From Bythopirellula polymerisocia (GTDB lineage Bacteria; Planctomycetota; Planctomycetia; Pirellulales; Lacipirellulaceae), in contig NZ_SJPS01000004.1 of the NCBI RefSeq assembly GCF_007860015.1, positions 740,892 to 804,891 of the forward strand: a stretch of 64,000 nt of DNA. Direction: 5' to 3'. Each line of letters opens with the position of its first letter. Positions within the stretch are counted from its first letter, which is position 1. The notes under the pieces were generated by a model, which did not search any database, was not told the DNA's origin, and saw only the letters and a list, made by a program, of their open reading frames with translations. The translations under genes were made by a program, and so were the position numbers. Below are positions 1 to 7,800 of the stretch, in pieces.

Positions 1-1
1 C

Positions 2-694
2 GACTTGGGTTCAGAGAGCCTCTCGGGTTTGACTTTTCTCGTGATTGAAGGAGACGGTGGTGGGTCCGGCACCATCGACAAAGCGTTGAGTCTTGACGGT
101 TTCTCAACGGGCACTAATGGACTCTTCCTTTGGAGGGATGATTCAGCAGTCTTGTTGCCTGCTCCAGATGCGGCGACTGTAATCAATGTAGCCGATTTCG
201 ATCCCGATCTTGAAAATGGTTCAAATACATTCGCCCTTGTCAGAGGCTTTACCGGCCTAGAAGGCGATGACTTGGACACCGACGATGATGGAACAATCGA
301 TGTTGCGTTGCCCTGGTCATCTGTCCTTGACGCAGTATCAGCTAAGGACTCAGGGAGTTCCGACAACGGCTATGCAGCTGCGATGCTTGCTGGAGGGATT
401 GATTTCCCAAATATTTCCTTCGCAGCAGACTCCTTGATCCGTCTTACTACGGGGCAATGGATTGCTGCTGACATCGACGAGGCAAATAGTGATTACCCTG
501 GGCCCTACCCCCTTGATGACACTCAGGCCATCTTTTCCGATGGCACAGCACTTGTCCCCTCGACGGCTCTAACCTTCAATACCCTCAGCCCTGGCAGCGC
601 CAATCCAGCTTTGGTTCCTGAGCCTGCGAGCTTGGTATTAATGTGTTTAAGTGGGTTGTTGGCGGTCGCAGGTTTAAGGCGTCGACAATCATAG
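2..694 (+). CDS. PEP-CTERM sorting domain protein, 5' end cut by window
   Basis: The frame is open to the left edge of the window, so the true start and signal peptide lie outside it. The visible part is an extracellular-type sequence rich in Asp, Gly and Ser. Near residues 70-100 it has acidic stretches such as DLDTDDDGTID. It ends in a classic exosortase signal: VPEP, a hydrophobic segment (LVLMCLSGLLAVAGL) and the basic tail RRRQS. Proteins with this signal are exported and processed by an exosortase into the envelope or matrix. The body has no recognised catalytic motif. A strong hairpin follows about 70 bases after the stop. Confidence 0.8.
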   Translation, partial: DLGSESLSGLTFLVIEGDGGGSGTIDKALSLDGFSTGTNGLFLWRDDSAVLLPAPDAATVINVADFDPDLENGSNTFALVRGFTGLEGDDLDTDDDGTIDVALPWSSVLDAVSAKDSGSSDNGYAAAMLAGGIDFPNISFAADSLIRLTTGQWIAADIDEANSDYPGPYPLDDTQAIFSDGTALVPSTALTFNTLSPGSANPALVPEPASLVLMCLSGLLAVAGLRRRQS

Positions 695-762
695 TCAAGG
701 CCGTCGAGGCCAGATTAGACTTTTTTAGGATGCACTCTCAAGAGTCGCGTTATGTATCAATC

Positions 763-793
763 CACCCCTCCCTGGGCATTTCAGGGAGGGGTG
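763..793 (+). terminator. Perfect 12-bp hairpin, probable terminator
   Basis: CACCCCTCCCTG and CAGGGAGGGGTG form a perfect 12-bp stem around a seven-base loop, 69 bases after the PEP-CTERM stop. Only a weak T-rich stretch follows (ttgtatattgag), so it may stabilise a 3' end rather than terminate intrinsically. Confidence 0.6.
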
Positions 794-862
794 TTGTATA
801 TTGAGTTTTCTTCTCCCAATCTCAAGCTACTTAGTTACCATTTCACTGGGAATTGATTTAGT

Positions 863-1795
863 ATGCCTGTTTCTCCTAGCCGTGCTTTTCGCATGAGAAT
901 TTTCGTTGTTGTCGGTCTTTTTTGGGTCTGCCAACTCTTCTGCCTTGGGACTTCGGTTTACGCCCAACTTCTAGTAGCACATCGAGGAGCATCTGCTGAT
1001 GCTCCAGAAAATACGCTCAGTTCATTTCAACTCGCTTGGGAAGAAGGAGCCGACGCCATCGAAGGAGACTTTTATCTTACGTCCGACAACCAGATCGTCT
1101 GCATCCACGATGACACCACAGAACGTGTCAGCGGCGTGGATTTGGATGTTGCTAGCGCCACACTTGAAGAACTGCGTAAACTGGACGTGGGCAGTTGGAA
1201 AGAACGCAAGTATATCAATGAGCGAATTCCCACTCTTTAGGAGGTTATGGATACAATTCCGCCGGAGAAGAAGTTTTTTATCGAGATCAAGTGTGGCCCA
1301 GAAATTGTTCCCCATTTAAAATGCGTCTTACTCGACTCCAGTGTTCCTCTGGAAAACTTGAAGATTATTTCATTTGATGAAGAGGTAATTCGGGTAGCGA
1401 AGCAAGACCTGCCAGAAATCGAAGCCTTTTGGATCGTCCGTTTCAAAGAAGTTAAGAATCAAAACAGACTGACTCCAGAAGTAGACGAAATAATTGCGAT
1501 CGCGTCACGCATAGGCGCAGATGGGCTGGACTTACAGGCCCGAACCGAAGTCCTCGATGCGGGGTTTGTAATGCGATGTCGATACGCGGGCTTTGGTCTT
1601 CATACGTGGGTTGTTGATGATCCTGCCTTGGCAAAGCAACTGGGAGGACTAGGATTCGAGTCGATTACGACCAATCGCCCCGGATTCTTGCGAAAGTCGC
1701 TTTCGGCACAGGAGGGAACCGTTCCAGTGACGTCGGAATCGCTTCCTCTCCGAAACAATCCTTCCATTTCGCTTGAGAATGCTTCGACAAGGTAA
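863..1795 (+). pseudogene. Glycerophosphodiester phosphodiesterase interrupted by in-frame TAG
   Basis: A secreted GDPD-family protein, which would hydrolyse glycerophosphodiesters to glycerol-3-phosphate and an alcohol. It starts with a signal peptide (about residues 1-34), then the catalytic HRG ([12 protein letters not shown]), EGDFYLTSD and CIHD motifs, and after the break FIEIKCGPE and SITTNRPGFL. The frame is broken once, by TAG at 1238-1240, and then continues in the same frame (GAG GTT ATG) to TAA at 1795. The intact paralogue at 10154-11071 has CTG CAG GAA here, so one C-to-T change (Gln to amber) explains the break. The other ~309 codons are undamaged and align along the whole paralogue. 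The loss is therefore very recent, or the codon is read through, or it is a base-call error. The two halves alone would split the TIM barrel. Confidence 0.85.
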
Positions 1796-2011
1796 GTCAT
1801 CATGTCTTTTACTAACCGGAGCATCCTTGGCTGCTCTCTCGATAGGTGTGAGAGTGTGGAAACTGAGAAAAACTGGTATTCAGCCCTTTTTTTCACCCAA
1901 TACGCCCAGAATAATTGACACGGAGATCCCCTTTCTATTAAGCTGAGGAGTAGTAGAAAACAGATTTGTAGTTTATTGTGGCTTAACCGCCGGCCTAGAG
2001 ATATCGAGAAA

Positions 2012-2045
2012 GGCCCCACCCGGTTTCGGGAGGGGTCTTTTTTTG
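2012..2045 (+). terminator. Intrinsic terminator, hairpin plus T-run
   Basis: GGCCCCACCCG and CGGGAGGGGTC pair (one A-A mismatch, one G-T pair) around a GTTT loop and are followed at once by seven T residues. It lies 217 bases after the interrupted GDPD gene. A TTGACA box at 1915-1920 with a poor TATTAA-like -10 at 1936-1941 sits about 75 bases before it, so it could instead end a short independent RNA of about 95 nt. The rest of 1796-2155 holds nothing else I can identify. Confidence 0.75.
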
Positions 2046-2155
2046 TGGGTTGCTTTTTGTAGGTCGGAGGGAGATTTGAAGAGTTTTAGGCTGTTTTCGC
2101 GGCGCGAATAGAAACGGCCCCTTATCATGGAATTGACTAGGGTGCGAATAGTGAA

Positions 2156-2560
2156 ATGACTAAGGATGCCCCAGATTTCGATTGGTTTCTGGAGAAGCTC
2201 CTGGCGACTCAGACTGGCATTCAAGCCAAGGACAAACTCGTCAGAGAAGTCGCAGTTGTGATTTGGAGCAATATACATCGTTCGATTGACGTTAATGCGA
2301 TCGTGCGAGAGATACCAGCGACTCGTCGAACCCTGGAGCGACGTTTTCGGGATCAGTTAGGACTCACGATTTGCGAGGTTGTTGCTATTGCCTGATTTGA
2401 GTTAGCAAAATGGCTCTTAACAGAAACTTCATTGCCAATCCATATAGTAGCAAGACAAGCTGGGTATGCTTCTAGCGATTGGATGGGCAAAGTGATTCGC
2501 CAAAATTTGGGGATGACCCCTAGCAACTATCGACTCAAGAGCAGAGAACGACAAAACTAA
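2156..2560 (+). pseudogene. AraC/XylR-type regulator remnant with in-frame TGA
   Basis: This is the C-terminal DNA-binding part of an AraC-family regulator of the XylR type common in planctomycetes. The first helix-turn-helix region includes VREIPATRRTLERRFRDQLG. TGA at 2393-2395 stops the frame where family members usually have Arg (CGA to TGA would be one C-to-T change). The same frame then continues as FELAKWLLTETSLPIHIVAR, GYASSDWMGKV and GMTPSNYR, the second helix-turn-helix and family signature, to TAA at 2558-2560. The periplasmic-binding-like sensor domain expected upstream is missing, with a stop at 2138 in this frame. It is therefore truncated as well as interrupted and probably non-functional. 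It may once have controlled the neighbouring GDPD/PEP-CTERM genes. Confidence 0.75.
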
Positions 2561-2822
2561 GATGCATTGAGGTCCATTGAATGGACTGTAACCCTTTAAT
2601 TGGACTGGAAATTTCGGAAAGGAGAGACTTTAGAGGTCCGATCACTACTTTGTCAGGCATTGCGAAATCGACAAGTTTTTTGGGTTTGTCGCATCAGTCT
2701 GATGAAGCATTTGTAGTAGCTGACAAAAATTAACTATATGGGGCCGACTTTTCCTGAGTGTGCGCTCGTGTGCACACGTCTGTATCGGCTCTAAGACCCT
2801 GTACCCATTTGGGAGGAGACTA

Positions 2823-3584
2823 ATGATGAGCACTCGAATAACTACAACTCTCGCCGCGCTGGGCCTTGTGGCCCTTCTGGTCGGACCGACTCAGGCAACT
2901 GTGCTGGAGTTTGGCGGTCATGGCAGCAACGAAGATATGGCCTTTGACTACGGCAGCAATATATCTGCTGGCATCGCAGGTGAATTTGACATTTCGAATG
3001 GGGCTACCCCTAATGTGGCTCTTACGTGGGGACCTCAAATTCCTAACGTGCTTGAGTTTCACAATGCCTCGACTTGGGTAGCTCCTTTAGTAGCGCCCGG
3101 TGTATTGCAATTGGATGTGGACACTTCCAGTCAAAACGGGCAATTCCCTGCGGATCCTACGGTCGACTTTTCAGTGCCCGCGGGCGTCCGAGTGAGAATT
3201 AATTCTCTGATCATCGGCAACGCCAATGACCAGCACATAGATGACGGTCATGAGCCTGCCAACGATTGGACCATCAATCTGATCCGACTCAGTGACAGCG
3301 CAACTGTATTCACGCACACTACCACCGCCTGTGGCGTGGCAACGCAGGGTAGTGGGTGCGGTGAAGTTGTGAACATTGATTACACTGGTGATCCAGGTGT
3401 GAGCTATCGGTTGCTCTTCGATGACGGTGGCGACAATACGACTCCTAGCCACACCGGTGGAATTGGTGATCATCCTCGTGGTGCAATTGATAACCTGAGT
3501 TTCAACCAGATTCCGGAGCCCACAACAATGGCTCTCTTGGCTTTGCTTGGCTTGGGGGCTGTCGGCACACGGCGCCGAAGCTAA
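2823..3584 (+). CDS. PEP-CTERM protein, single-domain family member
   Basis: About 253 residues. I chose the ATG at 2823 because GGGAGGAG lies just before it and a good signal peptide follows (TTTLAALGLVALLVGPTQA). The mature part has motifs shared with the two genes inside 4846-7587: DYGSNI, TPNVALTW, VLEFHNA, NLIRLSD, YRLLFDDGG and AIDNLSF. I do not recognise this ~200-residue domain as a named family; it looks like a beta-rich extracellular module. The C-terminus is IPEP plus a hydrophobic helix plus TRRRS, the exosortase signal. It lacks the dockerin-like calcium repeats of its relatives. Probably exported and retained in the envelope; molecular function unknown. Confidence 0.85.
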   Translation: MMSTRITTTLAALGLVALLVGPTQATVLEFGGHGSNEDMAFDYGSNISAGIAGEFDISNGATPNVALTWGPQIPNVLEFHNASTWVAPLVAPGVLQLDVDTSSQNGQFPADPTVDFSVPAGVRVRINSLIIGNANDQHIDDGHEPANDWTINLIRLSDSATVFTHTTTACGVATQGSGCGEVVNIDYTGDPGVSYRLLFDDGGDNTTPSHTGGIGDHPRGAIDNLSFNQIPEPTTMALLALLGLGAVGTRRRS

Positions 3585-3620
3585 AGGAGTTGATTTACAG
3601 ATAGCTCGAATCGATCCGGC

Positions 3621-3646
3621 CTGCCTCATCGAGAATGATGAGGCAG
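3621..3646 (+). terminator. Perfect 10-bp hairpin after PEP-CTERM gene
   Basis: CTGCCTCATC and GATGAGGCAG pair perfectly around GAGAAT, 36 bases after the stop of the preceding gene. There is no T-run, so it may be a 3'-end stabiliser rather than an intrinsic terminator. Confidence 0.5.
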
Positions 3647-3708
3647 CCGGGTGGATCGGTCTAGCGGCTTATTACAATGTTTTGTTGACAGACAGAGAAT
3701 TGGACCAA

Positions 3709-3733
3709 GAGGAATCGAGCTTCGAATCCTCTG
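3709..3733 (+). promoter_or_regulatory. Hairpin just upstream of anchored GDPD start
   Basis: AGAGGAATCGA and TCGAATCCTCT pair (11 bp, one A-A mismatch) around a three-base loop and end only seven bases before the ATG at 3741. The only SD-like purines (AGAGGA, 3709-3714) are in the 5' arm, so folding could hide the ribosome entry site. This is inference from position only. Confidence 0.35.
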
Positions 3734-3740
3734 GCTGAGA

Positions 3741-4835
3741 ATGATTATCGGCTATCGTAGATTTATTTTGGCGGCGATCGTCTTCATCGCAAGTACTCCA
3801 CTGGCAGTGGGCAGGGTACTTGTGGAAGCACATCGCGGTTATTCGGCTGTGGCACCCGAAAACACCATTGCCTCTGTTGTTGCGGCGCAGGGAATAGCGG
3901 ACTTAACTGAATTCGATGTTCGTCCGACTTCGGATGGGGTACTAGTTGTCATGCACGACGGCACAGTCAATCGCACAACCAACGGCACGGGGAGTGTCTC
4001 CTCACTGACGCTGGCACAAACAAAAACACTTGATGCGGGATCATGGTTTTCTCCCGCGTATGTAGGCGAACAAGTTCCGACCATGAACGAATTAATGACT
4101 TCCGCAATCTCAGTGGGCTTAAAGCCTCTTGTCGAACGTAAGGCAGGCGATGCTCAAGCCTATCACAATGAGTTCGTGACAATGGGACTGGCGACTACAG
4201 ATTTTAGTGTGATCTCGTTCGATTGGAATTTTCTCAGCGACATGGATGCCTTGGATACAAATTACAACTTGGGAGCCTTGGGCAGCGGTACCCTAACACA
4301 AACAACAATCAGCCAGATTCAAGCCCAGGGGGTCGACTTTTTGGACTGGAATCATAGTACGATCGATCAGTCAGTCGTCGACCTGGTGCATGCCAATGGC
4401 ATGGAACTGCATGCCTGGACCGTCGACAGCCAAGCACGAATGCAACAACTTATTGATTTTGGAATCGACGGAATTACAACGAACCAACCAGCTTCCCTAC
4501 ACCAGTTGGTGATCAATACGCCTGAGTGGGCGGATTTGAATGGAGATGGAATGCTTACTAATGAGGATTGGTTCCAATACAACTCGGGCCGGGGTGTCGA
4601 TCTGAAGGGAATGTCCCTCGCCGAAGCGCATGCCTGGGGAGATATGGACGACGACTTTGACAATGATATTGCAGATTTCGTGAGGTTCAAGAATCTGTAT
4701 ATCCAAGGCCGGGGATTGAACGCATTAGAGAACCTCTTATCCATACCTGAACCCGCTTCGATTCACTCCGTTCTATGCGGACTCCTGGCGGTTTTTTCTT
4801 ATTTAACTTGCGCAAAGCGGCACTTTGGCATTTAG
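3741..4835 (+). CDS. Glycerophosphodiester phosphodiesterase with dockerin-like module and PEP-CTERM anchor
   Basis: A 364-residue surface-type GDPD. The ATG at 3741 gives a signal peptide (FILAAIVFIASTPLAVG), followed by the catalytic motifs HRGYSAVAPENT, EFDVRPTSDG and MHDGTVNRTTNG, then LVERKAG and GITTNQPASL. Around residues 255-325 is a dockerin-like pair of acidic loops (DLNGDGMLTNEDW and DMDDDFDNDIADF) that probably bind calcium. IPEPAS plus a hydrophobic segment and the tail CAKRHFGI form a slightly atypical PEP-CTERM signal. The dockerin-like part closely matches the one at the end of the first unit of the next gene. Joining a phosphodiesterase to a dockerin-like region and an exosortase signal places glycerophosphodiester cleavage at the cell surface. 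The substrate is not known. Confidence 0.85.
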   Translation: MIIGYRRFILAAIVFIASTPLAVGRVLVEAHRGYSAVAPENTIASVVAAQGIADLTEFDVRPTSDGVLVVMHDGTVNRTTNGTGSVSSLTLAQTKTLDAGSWFSPAYVGEQVPTMNELMTSAISVGLKPLVERKAGDAQAYHNEFVTMGLATTDFSVISFDWNFLSDMDALDTNYNLGALGSGTLTQTTISQIQAQGVDFLDWNHSTIDQSVVDLVHANGMELHAWTVDSQARMQQLIDFGIDGITTNQPASLHQLVINTPEWADLNGDGMLTNEDWFQYNSGRGVDLKGMSLAEAHAWGDMDDDFDNDIADFVRFKNLYIQGRGLNALENLLSIPEPASIHSVLCGLLAVFSYLTCAKRHFGI

Positions 4836-4845
4836 AGAGGCTACG

Positions 4846-7800
4846 ATGATAACCCGAATAAATTCCCTATTGTTTGTTTCTGTTGTTGGTGCATTCTTGG
4901 TCCAGTCGGCCCATGCGACAAGAATTACGTTTGATAATGCGGCTGGCGGTAACAATGAGGACATTCCGCTCAATTACGGCAGCAACATAGCTGGCAATAG
5001 CACTGGTTTCGTAACGACTGACGGATCGGGAGCCACACCAAAGATTGGACTCACTTGGCTGGGAAATGTCCCTGATGAGTGGGAGTATCACACCGCAACC
5101 ACTTGGACTCACGAATCTCCAGTCCATGTGGCCCAAATTGATCAAAATCGTTTCGAAGGGAAAGATGGCGTTTCAGAGATTCTCTTTAAACCCATCGATG
5201 GTCGATCCGTTGTAATTAATTCGTTCCTGTTGAGCGGAGCGAACAATCAAGGTGGGACTGCCGAATGGACTTGGGAAGTTGTCGGCACCGCTTTTAGTAA
5301 CACAGTGAATGTGCCAAATGACGGTAATACAGGAACCATTAACGTAGGTTTCACAGGTACCCCAGGCTCGGCCTACACACTGCGATTTACCCGAACTCCA
5401 AGTGAAATCGATTCGGGGTTTGGAACTGCCTTGGATGATCTTAGCTTCAGTGAGACTTTGCAGGCCGGAGCACCGGTTTTCAAGTTGACCGTAGATCGCT
5501 CTACTGGTGGAATTACGCTTACCAACATTGGCTCCTCAGCTGTGAATATCAAAGGCTATTCGATTACCTCCGAAGCCGGTTCGATGAACCAAACCGGCTG
5601 GAAATCGATCTCCGGTAACTACGACGTGAACGGTAATAAATCGGTGGATATCAACGACGACTGGACGAAACTTCCTCAAGCGGGAACCAATTCGGATTTG
5701 AGTGAATATGAATTCGGAGGGAATGGTGGCACAATTGCTGCCTCTGCCTCGGTGGTTCTCAACCAAGCATCCCCTAATCCCAAAGGGATTGCCTGGCTCA
5801 AATCACCCTTTGAAGACTTGAAGCTGGATTTAGTACTCGCTAATGGCAATATCAATCAATACAGTGTCGAGTACGTCAATGGTCCAACGAGCGGCTACGC
5901 CATCGGGGACTTGAATTTTGACGGGAGCGTCACAGCCTTGGATTGGCCTATTTTTAATGCTGGACGCGGAGTCGATCTGTTGAACAAATCCTTAGCGGCT
6001 GCCTACCAGCAAGGCGATTTAGATGGTGACAAGGACAATGACATCGTCGATTTCGTACTGTTCAAGAGTCTCTTTATTGCATCACAAGGGGCAGCCGCTT
6101 GGGCCGCCCTCGAAGCCATTCCAGAACCAACTTCGGGTTTGCTGGTAATTACCGCGCTGGTCTCTTGCCTAGGTGTAAGACCAGGAAGACGAGAGAAATC
6201 CCCTAGTAGTCATTTTCAACATCAACGGAGATATTTCGTGAAATCTCAATGTATAGCACTTATCGGTGCGCTGGCTCTGCTATTCACATTAGCCGGACCG
6301 TCAAGGGCTACAATTCTCAACTTCAACATGAATGCTGCTGGAGCTATTCCCGCAAGCAATAGCGACATCAATACTACTTACGGCAGCAACATCACCGCAG
6401 GAAATATCATCGGTGCCACGGCTGGTGCTGAAGGTTTTACTCCAAATATTGCCCTCACTTGGGCTCCCACAGGAGGTGTAACGCCAGGTGGTCCAGATAT
6501 TGACATCTTAGAATTCCACAGTGCGGCTTCGTTCTCTGGTGCCGGGTTTAATGTTCCTGTGTTGCAGTTTGATCTGGATTTAAGCCAGCACTCTGAACTG
6601 CCGGCCGACCCGACAATTGATTTTACGGTGAGTGGAGGAAAAGCCCTCAAGCTAAATTCCTTCAAGATTGGCAATGCGACAGACCAAGGAGAGCCTGCCT
6701 ATTCATGGACAATTAATTTGATCCGACTCTCAGATATGAGCACGGTCGCCACCCAAACAACAGGACTCCTGAGCGCAGGAAGTATGGAAACGGTAACTTT
6801 CAACTACACAGGCAACAATAACGAGAGTTATCGACTCCACTTCGACGATGGAGGTGCAAATACCGTGCGGAGTGCCATCGATGACCTGAACTTCGCCGAA
6901 GTCACCGGTGGTGTAACTCCCCAGCTAAAACTCATCGTTAATACCACGACTGGAAACGTATCTCTAGAAAACACATCGGGACAGAATTTTGACATTGATT
7001 CGTATGAAATAACTAGTTCTACGAATTCCCTGAATCCGAGTGGTTGGAGCAGTCTTCAAGATAAAGATTTTGAAGGGAATGGAGCACCAGGAACAGGAAA
7101 CGGCTGGGAAGAAGCTGGTGGCATTGGAGCGCATCAGTTGATCGAATCCTATGGTTTCGGCAGCAGTGTGTTTGCGAACGGAATGACGCCCATTTCCCTA
7201 GGAAACGCCTTTGATACCAGCAAACCTGCTAATGTTTCTTTCGGATATCATGTGACGGGAACGGGAGGCTTCTTGACGGGCGCGGCGGTCGAGTTCATTT
7301 CACCTGTCGTCGACGCAGATTTTGATAACGATGGAGATGTTGACGGGAAAGACTTCCTTATCTGGCAACGTGGTTTTGGCTTAACTGGCTCGGCTACGAA
7401 TTCGCAGGGGGATGCTGATGGCGACATGGATGTCGATGGCCAGGACCTCGCCGCATGGAAGGGCACTTATGGAAACAGTAGTCTAGCTGCCGCTTCGGCA
7501 GCCGTTCCAGAACCCAATACTGCCGGATTGTTGGTGTTCGGCTTAATCGCTGCATCGCTTAGCTTCAGGAGAAAACGAACGTCTAGTGAGGAACCCACGA
7601 TGATGGGTAATTCATTTATGTTATTGCCCTTGGCGTGCTTAGCTATGACGATCTGCTCCACGGAGTTGGCATTAGCAGCCAAGACCACGGATCGCCTGTA
7701 CAAATTCGGCGATGGAGCTACAAGCAATACGCTGGACTCAGTCTCTCAATCCTCTTCTGACCAACAAAATCTTTCAGTTGGATTTGGAGGTACTTCACCT

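Noticed and set aside
6200..6210. Programmed -1 frameshift at the PEP-CTERM unit junctions
   Set aside because: The sequences before the out-of-frame stops are not classic slippery heptamers, so a one-base deletion is the simpler explanation.
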